Source of the DNA: Spirochaetaceae bacterium UBA1306 | Lineage (GTDB): Bacteria; Spirochaetota; Spirochaetia; Treponematales; Rectinemataceae | Length of the DNA: 12,939 nt | Assembly: GCA_002307245.1 (NCBI GenBank) | Contig: DBTW01000049.1 | Coordinates: forward strand, 1-12,939 | Reading direction: 5' to 3' | In this document: positions 4,959 to 12,859 of the stretch, piece after piece | Layout of the letters: each line of letters opens with the position of its first letter | How positions within the stretch are numbered: the first letter of the stretch is position 1 | The notes under the pieces: generated by a model | Seen by the model: only the letters and a program-made list of their open reading frames with translations | Told to the model about the DNA's origin: nothing | Database searches by the model: none | Translations under genes and position numbers: made by a program

Positions 4959-7900
4959 ATGGCCGAATCAGGCGACCCCCTCTCCTCTTTCCATCCTCTC
5001 GTGGCCGAGTGGTTCCGCGGCCGCTACGGCGAGCCTACGGCCGTCCAGGCCGCGGCTTGGCCGGCGATAGGCTCGGGCGAGCATGTCCTCGCCCTGGCGC
5101 CCACGGGCTCGGGCAAGACCCTGACCGCCTTCCTCGGCGCCATCTCTCGCATAGCCTCGGGCGAGCTGCCCTCCGAAGGGCTCTCCGTCCTCTACGTCTC
5201 CCCCCTCAAGGCCCTCGGCGAGGACGTCCGGCGAAACCTCGATGCTCCGCTCTCGGAGCTGGCCGCGCTGTTCCGCGAGCGCGGTGAGGCCTGGCCCGAC
5301 ATCCGCGCCGCGACCCGCTCCGGCGACACGAGCCAGGCCGAGCGGCGGCGGATGCTGAAAAGGCCGCCCTCGATCCTCGCGACCACGCCCGAGAGCCTCG
5401 CCCTCATGCTCGACTCGCCCGCCTCGAGGGTCATGCTCGAGGGCGTCAGACTCCTCGTGCTCGACGAGATCCACGTGCTCGCCGGCGACAAGCGCGGCGC
5501 CATGCTCGCCTGCTCGGTGGGCCGCCTGGCCCTCCTGGCCGGGGAGTTCCAGCGCGTCGCCCTGTCGGCGACGGCGAGGCCCGTCTCGGCGATGGCCGAA
5601 TTCGTGGGCGGCCGCAGGCTGCTGCGAGGCGCAGGGGGGAAGGCGAGCTACGAGCGGCGTCCCGTGACGGTGGTCGCGCCGGCCTCGGAGAAGCGCATCG
5701 AGCTCTCCGTGCTCTGGCCCCAGGCCGGGATCGGCGCCGGCGCGATCGAGGGGAAACGCAGCGCCACGGTCTCCGCGCCGCGCTACTCCGCCGTCATCCC
5801 CGAGATAGTCGCCAAGATGTCCGAGGGCAAGGGGCTCCTCGTCTTCACGGACTCCCGCAGGCGGGCGGAGCGCATGGCCTTCCTGATCAACGAGACGAAG
5901 GGGGAGGGCTCCGCCTGGGCGCATCACGGCTCCCTGTCCAAGGAGGCGCGCCGCGTCGTGGAGGAGCGCTTCAAGGCGGGGGAGCTCGGATGCGTCGTGG
6001 CGACCGCCTCTCTCGAGCTCGGGATAGACATCGGCAACGTGGAGGAGGTCGTCCTCGCCGGCACGCCCGGCACGGTCGCCTCGGCCCTGCAGCGGATCGG
6101 CCGCTCGGGGCACGGCGTCGGCGAGCTGTCGAGGGGCAGCCTCTACCCCTTCCACGGCATGGACCTGGTGCTCGCGGCGGCGGCCTCCCGGGGCGTCTCC
6201 GAGCGCGCGGTGGAGGAGACCCGGCCCCTGTCCTGCCCCCTCGACGTCCTGGCCCAGCTGCTCCTCGAGCTCGCGGCGGAAGGTCCGCGAATAGCCGACG
6301 CGTTATACGATATAGTCCTCTCCTTCCCCCCCTTCGAGCGCCTGCCCCGGGAGCTCTTCGACTCGACCCTGGACATGCTCGCGGGCAAGTACGAGGGGAC
6401 GCGGATCAGGGAGCTCGCGCCGAGGCTGGCCATCGACGCCGCCAGCGGAGCGGTCGTGGCCGGCAAGGGGGCGAGGGGCCTCATCTACTCCTCGGGCGGG
6501 ACCATCCCGGACCGGGGTCTGTACAGCATGCGCGTGGCCGGCACGAAGTCGAAGATCGGGGAGCTCGACGAGGAGTTCGTCTGGGAGCGCAGGGTCGGCG
6601 AGGTTTTCACCCTGGGGGCCCAGGCCTGGAGGATCTCCGAGATCACGAGCGAGGCCGTGCTCGTGGTCCCCGCGGCGCCGGACCCGGACATCGTCCCCTT
6701 CTGGAAGGGCGAGTCGCGCTATCGGAGCCCCGAGCTCTCGGACCGCGCCCTGGGACTCCTCGACGAGTTGGGCGATCTCGACGAGGAGGGGGGCGCGGCC
6801 CTCCTCGCCGGCCGCTACGGCTTCTCGGGCGACGCCGCCTGCGCCTGCGCCCGCTTTGTCGCCTCGCAGGCAGCAGCCGGCGGCGGCCTCAAGTCCCTGC
6901 CGGGCCGACGCCGCGTCGTCCTCGAGGACCACGTGGAGGCGGGCGCCGCCCGGGATTCGCGCAGGCTCGTCCTCCACACCCTGCGAGGCCTCGCGGTCAA
7001 CGAGCCCCTCGCCCTCGCCCTCTCGGCCGCCCTCGAGGAGGAGTGCGGCCTGCCGACGCGCAAGATCGCCGACGACGACCTTATCCTCCTCTCCGTGCCC
7101 TGCGTCGAGGGCCTCGACCCAGCCGCCGCCCTCAATCGCGCCCTGCGGTCCTTGGCATCGGGCGGGAGGCTCGAGGCCCTCGTCCGCTCCTCCCTCGAGT
7201 CCTCCGGAGTCTTCGGCGCCCAGTTCCGGGAAAACGCGGGCCGCGCCCTCCTCCTGCCGAGGGGCATGCCGGGCAAGCGCACGCCCCTATGGATGACCCG
7301 CCTGCGGGCGAAGAAGCTTTTCGAGGCCGTCCGCGGCAGCGAGGACTTCCCCATTGTGGTCGAGACCTGGAGGTCCTGCCTCTCGGATCTCTTCGACCTG
7401 GAGGGTGCCCGCGCCCTCGTCGAGGGCATATCGGGCGGGGAGATCGAGCTCTCGGCCTTCGCGAGCCGCGCCCCCTCTCCCTTCGCGCGCGAGGCGCTCT
7501 GGAAGGAGATCGGCGACAACATGTACCGGACCGACGAGCTCGGCGGCCGCGCCTCCTCCTCGGTCTCGGACCAGGTGATCGGCGAGGCCCTGCGCTCCGC
7601 TCGCTTCCGCCCGCGCATCGGGGCGGAGCTCCTGCGCGCCTTCGACGATCGGCTGAAGCGCCTCGTCCCCGGCTGGGCGCCCGAGGATCCCTTCGCCCTC
7701 GCCGAGTGGGCCAGGGAGCGCGTCCTCATCCCCGCTTCCGAGCTGCCGCGCATCCTCGAGTCGGCGGGACCGGTCCTCGCGGAGGCCATCTCGGCCGACC
7801 CGAGCTGCGGGGGCAGGCTCGTTCGCCTAACGCTGAGCGGCGCCTCGGAGGTGGTCCTGGTCCACGTCGAGCGCGTGCCCGAGCTCGAGGCCGATCCCCT

Positions 7901-9431
7901 CGCCCATCTGGCGGAGTGGATGAGGCGGGAGACGGCCGTTGGCCCGGCCAGGATCGCGTCCCTCTTCGGCCTCGGCGGCGAGGCCCTCGGCGAGGCCCTC
8001 GCCGAGCTGGTCGAGGGCGGGGTCCTGGTCGGCGACTTCGAGCTCGAGGACGCTTCCTCCGCGCCGGGCTTGCCTTCCTTCATCGACTCCCAGAACCTCG
8101 AGATCCTGCTCAGGCGGGCGAGATCGGCCGCCCGCCCGACGGTGGCGGCCAGGCCGCCCGAGGACCTCGCGCGGCTCGTCCTCGCGCTGCAGGGCCTGGG
8201 CCCAGCCGCGTCGGAGTCGCCGTCGGTAGCCTCCCCGGGCGCCGCGATCGAGCGGGCCCTGCGCGCCCTCTCCGGCGCGTCGGCACCCGCGGCGCTCTGG
8301 GAGACCGAGCTCCTGCCCGCGCGCGTCCCCCGCTACCGCCGCGCCGAGCTCGACGCCGCGATGGCAAGCTCGCCCTGGCAATGGTTCGGCGCGGGCAAGG
8401 GCCTCGTCTCGCTCGCCCTCGCCTCCGATCTCGAGCTCTTCCTCGGCTGCGGGGGCCGGCGGTCCGCCTCGGAGCTCCTACCCGAGGGCGGGGCGAGCCT
8501 CGACTTCTGGTCGATCAGGGAGCGCTCCGGTCTCTCCTCGGGCGCGGCCGCGCGGCGGCTCTGGGCCGAGGCCTGGAAGGGCCTCGTCGCCTCGGATTCC
8601 TTCCGCGACCTCCGCGAGGGCATAGCCAACGGCTTCGGGGAGGATCTTCCCGAGGCTCCAGACCGGCCCGCCGCCGAGGCCGAGGGGGGCGCCAAGATCG
8701 CCTACGGCGCTCCGCGGAGGGTCCCGAGGGCCTTGCGCGAGCGCTGGCGCGGCGGGGCGCCGATGGGCGGTCGCTGGTACAGGCTCGACCTCGAGGAGAC
8801 CGAGGACGGGCCGGAGCCCGACGCCCTGGACGAGCTCGGCCTCGACGCGGCGCGCGTCAGGGCCCTCGCCGGGCGCTTCGGCTTGCTCTGCCGATCCATG
8901 CTCGAGCGCGAAGCCCCGGGCCTGCGCTGGGCCGAGCTCTTCCCGGCAATGCGCCGCCTCGAGCTCTCGGGCGAGCTTCTCTCCGGGCGCTTCTTCGAGG
9001 GGATCGAGGGACCGCAGTTCCTCGACGCCGAGGCCCTCCCGGCCTTTCTCGCCCTCGATCGGCCGGACGAGCCCCGCCCGGCCTGGGTCAACGCCCTGGA
9101 CCCCGCGGCCGCGGGCCTCTACGCGCCCTCGGCGCGGCCCGATAGTCTGCCGAGCCGCGCGGCGACGAGTAGGATCTGCGTCTCCTCGGGCAGGGTAATC
9201 GCCGTTTCGACGCGCTCCTACCGCGAGCTCTCGGTCTCCATCGAGGTTTCCGACCCGAGGCTGCCGGCCGTCTTGAGCCTCTTCGGCGCCGCCCGCGGCC
9301 GGGATGCGGCCCCCGAGCGGCGGATCGCGCTGGATAGCCTGAACGGCGAGGACGCGGCGGGGTCTCGCTACCGGGATGCGCTCCTCGAGGCAGGCTTCGA
9401 GGTCGACAGGAGACGCGTGGTCCTCTGGTGA
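4959..9431 (+). CDS. lhr: Lhr-type large ATP-dependent helicase
   Basis: About 1490 residues, close to the usual 1400-1550 of full-length Lhr. The helicase core shows Walker A PTGSGKT (about 48-54), YVSPLKAL, DEIH (about 169-172), SATA (about 203-206), VFTDSRRRAERM and QRIGRSGHG (about 378-386). Beyond it lie the long Lhr-specific winged-helix and C-terminal regions, ending YRDALLEAGFEVDRRRVVLW. Lhr proteins are 3'-5' DNA translocases tied to DNA repair, and C-terminal domains of the E. coli type have been linked to uracil-DNA glycosylase activity. I chose ATG 4959 because FHPLVAEWFRGRYGEPTAVQ then begins about 10 residues in, as is typical. A TTG at 4923 in frame has a better Shine-Dalgarno (GGAGG 4908-4912) and would add 12 residues. 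The gene follows nrdG closely and is probably co-transcribed with it. Confidence 0.95.
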   Translation: MAESGDPLSSFHPLVAEWFRGRYGEPTAVQAAAWPAIGSGEHVLALAPTGSGKTLTAFLGAISRIASGELPSEGLSVLYVSPLKALGEDVRRNLDAPLSELAALFRERGEAWPDIRAATRSGDTSQAERRRMLKRPPSILATTPESLALMLDSPASRVMLEGVRLLVLDEIHVLAGDKRGAMLACSVGRLALLAGEFQRVALSATARPVSAMAEFVGGRRLLRGAGGKASYERRPVTVVAPASEKRIELSVLWPQAGIGAGAIEGKRSATVSAPRYSAVIPEIVAKMSEGKGLLVFTDSRRRAERMAFLINETKGEGSAWAHHGSLSKEARRVVEERFKAGELGCVVATASLELGIDIGNVEEVVLAGTPGTVASALQRIGRSGHGVGELSRGSLYPFHGMDLVLAAAASRGVSERAVEETRPLSCPLDVLAQLLLELAAEGPRIADALYDIVLSFPPFERLPRELFDSTLDMLAGKYEGTRIRELAPRLAIDAASGAVVAGKGARGLIYSSGGTIPDRGLYSMRVAGTKSKIGELDEEFVWERRVGEVFTLGAQAWRISEITSEAVLVVPAAPDPDIVPFWKGESRYRSPELSDRALGLLDELGDLDEEGGAALLAGRYGFSGDAACACARFVASQAAAGGGLKSLPGRRRVVLEDHVEAGAARDSRRLVLHTLRGLAVNEPLALALSAALEEECGLPTRKIADDDLILLSVPCVEGLDPAAALNRALRSLASGGRLEALVRSSLESSGVFGAQFRENAGRALLLPRGMPGKRTPLWMTRLRAKKLFEAVRGSEDFPIVVETWRSCLSDLFDLEGARALVEGISGGEIELSAFASRAPSPFAREALWKEIGDNMYRTDELGGRASSSVSDQVIGEALRSARFRPRIGAELLRAFDDRLKRLVPGWAPEDPFALAEWARERVLIPASELPRILESAGPVLAEAISADPSCGGRLVRLTLSGASEVVLVHVERVPELEADPLAHLAEWMRRETAVGPARIASLFGLGGEALGEALAELVEGGVLVGDFELEDASSAPGLPSFIDSQNLEILLRRARSAARPTVAARPPEDLARLVLALQGLGPAASESPSVASPGAAIERALRALSGASAPAALWETELLPARVPRYRRAELDAAMASSPWQWFGAGKGLVSLALASDLELFLGCGGRRSASELLPEGGASLDFWSIRERSGLSSGAAARRLWAEAWKGLVASDSFRDLREGIANGFGEDLPEAPDRPAAEAEGGAKIAYGAPRRVPRALRERWRGGAPMGGRWYRLDLEETEDGPEPDALDELGLDAARVRALAGRFGLLCRSMLEREAPGLRWAELFPAMRRLELSGELLSGRFFEGIEGPQFLDAEALPAFLALDRPDEPRPAWVNALDPAAAGLYAPSARPDSLPSRAATSRICVSSGRVIAVSTRSYRELSVSIEVSDPRLPAVLSLFGAARGRDAAPERRIALDSLNGEDAAGSRYRDALLEAGFEVDRRRVVLW

Positions 9432-9500
9432 ATCAGGCAGCGTTCGAGGCTTGATAGGCCCCGGTCTTGGCATTAGTCTTGAGTCGGGGGTATTTTAAGA

Positions 9501-10091
9501 ATGTTCGTCCCTGCTCTCGGCCTTCCTCGAGTGGAAGTCCAGCCTGGCAATCGTTACGCCACCAAGGCCCCGGCCGACATCAAGACCCTCTTGGGTTCCT
9601 GCGTCGCCGCCTGCCTCTACGATCCCATCGCCAAGGTGGCCGGCTTAAACCATTTCCTCCTCGCGGCGCCGCGCTATTCGCGCAGCATGCCCTTCACCGC
9701 CACCGACGCCGGCCGCTACGGAATCCACGCGATGGAGCTCCTCATCACCGACATGCAGAAGCTCGGCGCGCAGCGCAAGAACCTCCGCGCCAAGATCTTC
9801 GGCGGGGCCTCCGTCCTCGGCTTCGGCGGGCCCGACCGCTTCAACTGCGTCAGCGAAGTCAACCAGCGCTTCATCCGCGACTACCTCGCGACCGAGAACA
9901 TACCCATCATGTCGGAGGACCTGGGCGGCAGCCTGGGGCGAGTCATACATTTCCAGTCGGACAGTTTCAAGGTCCTGCGGCGCTTCATCCAGAAGAGCCA
10001 GACCGAGGTGATCGAAAAAGGCGAGCTGAGCTATTGGAAGACCGCTGTAGAGACCAAGAAGCCGGGAGAGGGGGAGGCGATACTCTTTTAA
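9501..10091 (+). CDS. cheD: CheD-type chemoreceptor glutamine deamidase
   Basis: This 196-residue protein carries the CheD signature: IKTLLGSCVAACLYDP with catalytic Cys34, AGLNHFLLA with His51, and KIFGGASVLGF near residue 98. CheD deamidates specific glutamines of methyl-accepting chemotaxis proteins and, in Bacillus and Thermotoga, works with the phosphatase CheC. The C-terminal tail (from about 165, RRFIQKSQTEVIEK) is longer than in minimal CheD proteins. The start ATG is preceded by GGGGG 10 nt upstream; a weak promoter candidate TTGATA (9451) lies in the short gap after lhr. No other chemotaxis gene is present in the window, so cheD is solitary here. A 9467 start in another frame gives only an Arg/Pro-rich shadow. 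Confidence 0.93.
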   Translation: MFVPALGLPRVEVQPGNRYATKAPADIKTLLGSCVAACLYDPIAKVAGLNHFLLAAPRYSRSMPFTATDAGRYGIHAMELLITDMQKLGAQRKNLRAKIFGGASVLGFGGPDRFNCVSEVNQRFIRDYLATENIPIMSEDLGGSLGRVIHFQSDSFKVLRRFIQKSQTEVIEKGELSYWKTAVETKKPGEGEAILF

Positions 10092-10145
10092 TCCGAGCCC
10101 GGGGCATCGCCCTCCCGCGCCTCGCCAGCTCCCCCCCAAAAAAAG

Positions 10146-10176
10146 AAGGCCGCCCGGAAGTCCCGGGCGGCCTTTT
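10146..10176. terminator. Bidirectional intrinsic terminator between cheD and the EF-G-like gene
   Basis: AAGGCCGCCCGG (10146-10157), loop AAGTC, and CCGGGCGGCCTT (10163-10174) form a perfect 12-bp stem. On + it is followed by TTTT; on - the run TTCTTTTTTT follows. It sits between convergent genes and can end both transcripts, more strongly for the minus strand. Confidence 0.88.
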
Positions 10177-10196
10177 CGCGAGCGAGCCCCGAGGCC

Positions 10197-12293
10197 CTAC
10201 TCCTCTTCCTCCACGTGCACCCTGAAGGCCGCGGCGGCCTTGACGACGTCGTCGGCGATCTTGCCCGTGATGGGCGAGTAATGGTCGAAGTCCACCTCGA
10301 AGGAGCCCGTGCCGCTCGTCATGGACCGTAGATCGATCGCGTAACGCAGCAGCTCCGCCTGCGGTGCTTGCGCGTCGATCTCGACGATGCCGCCGCCCAA
10401 GGGGTTTTGGCCCGAGATCCGGCCGCGGCGGCCGGAAAGGTCGGACATTACGTCCCCGAGATTCTTCTCCTCGACGAAGACCTTGAGGTTCATGATCGGC
10501 TCGAGCAGCACCGGGGCCGCGTTCTTGGTCGCCTCCCGGAAGGCGCCGCGGGAGGCGATCTTGAAGGCCATCTCCGAGGAGTCGACCGGATGCTCCTTCC
10601 CGTCGGTGATGGAGGTCTTGACGTCGACGACCGGGTAGCCCGCGACGACGCCCATCTCCATGGCCTGCCTGATGCCCTTCTCTATGCCGGGGATGAAGCC
10701 CTTGGAGACCGACTGGCCGAAGAGCTTGTTGTCGAACTTGTATCCCGCGCCGCGCTCGACGGGCTCGACGTCGAAGACGACCTTCGCGTACTGGCCATGG
10801 CCGCCCGTCTGCTTCTTATGGGTGTACTCGGCGCTGGCCTTCTTGGTGATCGTCTCGCGGTAGGCCACGCGGGGCACGCGGGTCTCGGCCTGGATCTTGG
10901 TGGCCGCCTTGATGCGCTCGAGGATCATGTTGATCTGGAGCTCGCCCGTGCCGGCGATGACGGTCTCCTTCGTTTCGATGTTGAAGGTCACCTGGAAGGT
11001 GAGGTCCTCCTCAGCGGCCTTGACGAGGTTCTCGTTGAGCTTGTCTTCCTCCTTCTTGTTGACCGCTGCGATCGCGAGGGTATGGACCGGCGTGGGGAGG
11101 CGGAGCTTGTGGAAGAAAAAGGGCTTGTCGAAGGCCGAGATCGTGTCGTTGGTCTTGAGGTCCATCGCCTTCGCGAGGACTCCGATGTCGCCCGCGACGA
11201 GCTCCTTCACCTCCTCGAGCTTCTTGCCCTGGAGGGTGTAGACCTTGCCGAGCTTCTCCTTGCGGCCGTCGCGCACGTTGATGAGCTCGAGGTCCGGGGC
11301 GAGCTTGCCCGTGAAGACTTTGACGTAGGAGAGGCGGCCCGAGAACTGGTCGATCTGGGTCTTGATGACGAGGGCGGCGGCGGGCTTGGAGGGATCGACC
11401 GTCACCGAGGAGAGCTGCCCCTCGTGCTCGAACACCGGCTCGGGCGCGAGGAACGCCGGGTTGGGGGCGATGGAGGCGATGAAGTCGAGGAGGGCCGCCG
11501 TGCCGGAGTTGCGCAGGGCCGATCCCGCGAAGGCCGGGAATACCCGCCCGGCGGCGAAGGCTTCTTTCAGGCCCTTCAGCGTCTCCTCCTGGCTGAGCTC
11601 GCCCTCGCCCAAGTACTTCTCCATGAGGCCGTCGTCGCCCTCGGCTGCCGCCTCGAAGAGCTTCGACCTGCACTCGGCCACGGCGGCGGCCATGTCGGCG
11701 GGCACCGGGCCGGGGGCCTCCCTCTGGTCGTGCGAGGCTGGCGCTGAGTAGGCGACGTTGTTCAGCACGTCGATGACTCCCCTGAAACTCGCGGCCTCGC
11801 CCATCGGGATCGTGATGGCCACGGGATTGACCTTGAATTTCCCCTTGACGTCGGCTAACGCGCCATCGAAGGACGCGCGCTCCTCGTCGAGCTTCGAGAC
11901 GAACACGAGTCTGGGCTTCTTGCGGCCGTCGAGATTGCGCCAGAGCTTGATAGTCTCTATCTGCACCCCGGCCTTCGCGTCGACGAGGACGAGGGCCGCC
12001 TCGCAGGCGCGAAAGGCGAGGATGACGTCGCCCACGAAATCGGAGGATCCGGGAGTGTCCAGGAAATTGATCTTGAGATCTTTATACGCAACATGGCTCA
12101 AGGAGGCATGGATCGAGATCTTGCGCGCGATTTCCTCGTCCCCGTAATCGCTGACCGTCCTGCCCGATTCGATCGTCTCCGGCTTGGCAATGGCCCCGCC
12201 CTGAAATAGGAGATGCTCGAGCAGCGTGGTCTTGCCTGTACCGCCGTGGCCCGCTATGGCCACGTTCCGAATTAGGTCGGTCGAATTCGCCAT
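10197..12293 (-). CDS. EF-G-like translation-factor GTPase (EF-G paralogue)
   Basis: This 698-residue protein has the full five-domain length of elongation factor G. The G domain shows the P-loop GHGGTGKTT (residues 15-23), DTPGSSDF (79-86) and SKLDEER (133-139); domain IV contains QTGGHGQYAKVVFDVEP; and the domain V part ends LRSMTSGTGSFEVDFDHYSP. The motifs diverge from canonical EF-G: the switch II DTPGH-DF histidine needed for fast GTP hydrolysis is Ser83, switch I reads RKISI instead of GITI, and NKxD is SKLD. It therefore belongs to the EF-G-like group found beside a canonical fusA in many bacteria, not to the housekeeping factor; its exact role is unknown. ATG 12293 is chosen because AAGGAG lies 5 nt upstream; the GTG two codons earlier overlaps that site. 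Confidence 0.9.
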   Translation of the reverse strand: MANSTDLIRNVAIAGHGGTGKTTLLEHLLFQGGAIAKPETIESGRTVSDYGDEEIARKISIHASLSHVAYKDLKINFLDTPGSSDFVGDVILAFRACEAALVLVDAKAGVQIETIKLWRNLDGRKKPRLVFVSKLDEERASFDGALADVKGKFKVNPVAITIPMGEAASFRGVIDVLNNVAYSAPASHDQREAPGPVPADMAAAVAECRSKLFEAAAEGDDGLMEKYLGEGELSQEETLKGLKEAFAAGRVFPAFAGSALRNSGTAALLDFIASIAPNPAFLAPEPVFEHEGQLSSVTVDPSKPAAALVIKTQIDQFSGRLSYVKVFTGKLAPDLELINVRDGRKEKLGKVYTLQGKKLEEVKELVAGDIGVLAKAMDLKTNDTISAFDKPFFFHKLRLPTPVHTLAIAAVNKKEEDKLNENLVKAAEEDLTFQVTFNIETKETVIAGTGELQINMILERIKAATKIQAETRVPRVAYRETITKKASAEYTHKKQTGGHGQYAKVVFDVEPVERGAGYKFDNKLFGQSVSKGFIPGIEKGIRQAMEMGVVAGYPVVDVKTSITDGKEHPVDSSEMAFKIASRGAFREATKNAAPVLLEPIMNLKVFVEEKNLGDVMSDLSGRRGRISGQNPLGGGIVEIDAQAPQAELLRYAIDLRSMTSGTGSFEVDFDHYSPITGKIADDVVKAAAAFRVHVEEEE

Positions 12294-12296
12294 AAA

Positions 12297-12303
12297 CACT
12301 CCT
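12297..12303 (-). promoter_or_regulatory. Ribosome-binding site deciding the EF-G-like start
   Basis: On the minus strand AAGGAG is followed by TGTTT and then ATG, a 5-nt spacing. The upstream GTG overlaps the GGAG itself, which excludes it as a start. Confidence 0.75.
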
Positions 12304-12349
12304 TCTGTAGCGCTCTGGTTGCGTTTCCTTAAGGAAGGTAAACGGAGTT

Positions 12350-12377
12350 ATTATAATCGGCCCCTACTAGGTGTCAA
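12350..12377 (-). promoter_or_regulatory. Near-consensus sigma70 promoter of the EF-G-like gene
   Basis: On the minus strand TTGACA (12377-12372), a 16-bp spacer and TATAAT (12355-12350) give perfect hexamers. Transcription would start near 12343, leaving a leader of about 50 nt that contains the palindrome TTCCTTAAGGAA (12325-12336). Confidence 0.85.
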
Positions 12378-12395
12378 CCGAAAGCTTCGGTGATC

Positions 12396-12423
12396 TTGAC
12401 AAAGACTCGGCGATCAGATTACG
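12396..12423 (+). promoter_or_regulatory. Possible promoter of tRNA-Pro
   Basis: TTGACA (12396-12401) is a perfect -35. The -10 is poor; GATTAC (12417-12422) with a 15-bp spacer is the best candidate. The position, about 40 bp before the tRNA, is right for a stable-RNA promoter that diverges from the EF-G-like one. Confidence 0.4.
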
Positions 12424-12437
12424 TTGAAAGGAATTAA

Positions 12438-12510
12438 CGGGACGTAGCCTAGGGGCTAAGGCGTCAGCTTTGGGAGCTGAAGATCGTGGGTTCAAATCCC
12501 ACCGTCCCGA
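12438..12510 (+). tRNA. tRNA-Pro (anticodon TGG)
   Basis: A complete cloverleaf is visible: acceptor CGGGACG/CGTCCCG (12438-12444, 12503-12509), D stem GCCT/AGGC, anticodon stem TCAGC/GCTGA around loop TTTGGGA (anticodon TGG at 12471-12473), T stem GTGGG/CCCAC with loop TTCAAAT, and discriminator A. C1-G72 is typical of bacterial tRNA-Pro. CCA is not encoded. Confidence 0.96.
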
Positions 12511-12533
12511 AGCTGCGGATTTGCTTCGGGACG
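12503..12533 (+). repeat. 11-bp hairpin overlapping the 3' end of tRNA-Pro
   Basis: CGTCCCGAAGC (12503-12513) pairs perfectly with GCTTCGGGACG (12523-12533) across a 9-nt loop. The left arm includes the whole 3' acceptor strand of the tRNA, and the right arm repeats its 5' acceptor strand CGGGACG. There is no T-run, so it is not a plain terminator; a processing or competing structure is possible. Confidence 0.6.
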
Positions 12534-12776
12534 AGTTCCGAAGCTGTAGTTCGCCGAGGGCTGGCATGTTTTTCCAGGTGACCACGCCGAGCGCCTGATG
12601 CGATCCTGCGCGGCGAAGCGGGACGCTGAGCGGTGAAGGGCGAATCCCACCGTCCGGCTGCTCGGGCGACGGGAGGGATTCGTCCTGCGGTCGACCGAAG
12701 CCGAGAGCTCTCTTTTTACCAAAATATAGATAGCACAAAGATGCCGGCTCGCGCATTATGCGATTTAGTGATATGC

Positions 12777-12813
12777 GCAATTCGGAGTCTCGCATAGCGA
12801 ACTTCCGAATTGC
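12777..12813. repeat. 10-bp hairpin upstream of tRNA-Arg
   Basis: GCAATTCGGA (12777-12786) and TCCGAATTGC (12804-12813) are perfect reverse complements around a 17-nt loop that itself contains TCGC-ATA-GCGA. It lies 2 nt before the next hairpin. Confidence 0.6.
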
Positions 12814-12815
12814 CA

Positions 12816-12858
12816 GGCGAAAGGAAGGCCCTTATTTATGAAGGGCCTTCCTTTCGCC
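12816..12858. repeat. 18-bp perfect hairpin one base before tRNA-Arg
   Basis: GGCGAAAGGAAGGCCCTT (12816-12833), loop ATTTATG, and its exact complement (12841-12858). It ends 1 nt before the tRNA. The descending arm is CT-rich but has no real T-run, so it could be a weak terminator for upstream transcripts or an RNA-processing site. Confidence 0.75.
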
Positions 12859-12859
12859 A

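Larger units (their letters stand above)
12511..12859. other. Non-coding spacer between the two tRNA genes
   Basis: These 349 bp contain no gene that I can support; minus-strand frames across it run antisense through tRNA-Pro and look artefactual. It holds a 13-nt copy of the tRNA-Pro 3' region (AATCCCACCGTCC at 12643-12655, first copy 12495-12507), an AT-rich patch with TTTTTACC and ATATAGATAG near 12713-12733, and two tandem hairpins just before tRNA-Arg. I see no clear promoter for tRNA-Arg, so the tRNAs may be co-transcribed. Confidence 0.6.

Noticed and set aside
5990..9145. A 1051-codon plus-strand frame inside lhr
   Set aside because: The translation is Arg/Pro/Gly-rich with no motif, while the overlapping frame shows all helicase motifs without interruption.
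12688..12717. A terminator at the palindromes CGGTCGACCG and GAGAGCTCTC followed by TTTTT
   Set aside because: Both palindromes are nearly loopless with only 3-4 bp usable in a hairpin, too weak to call.
12367..12795. A 142-codon minus-strand ORF between the tRNAs and the EF-G-like promoter
   Set aside because: It reads antisense through tRNA-Pro (the usual WDLNPRSSAPKADALAPRL artefact), has no family features and no good ribosome-binding site.
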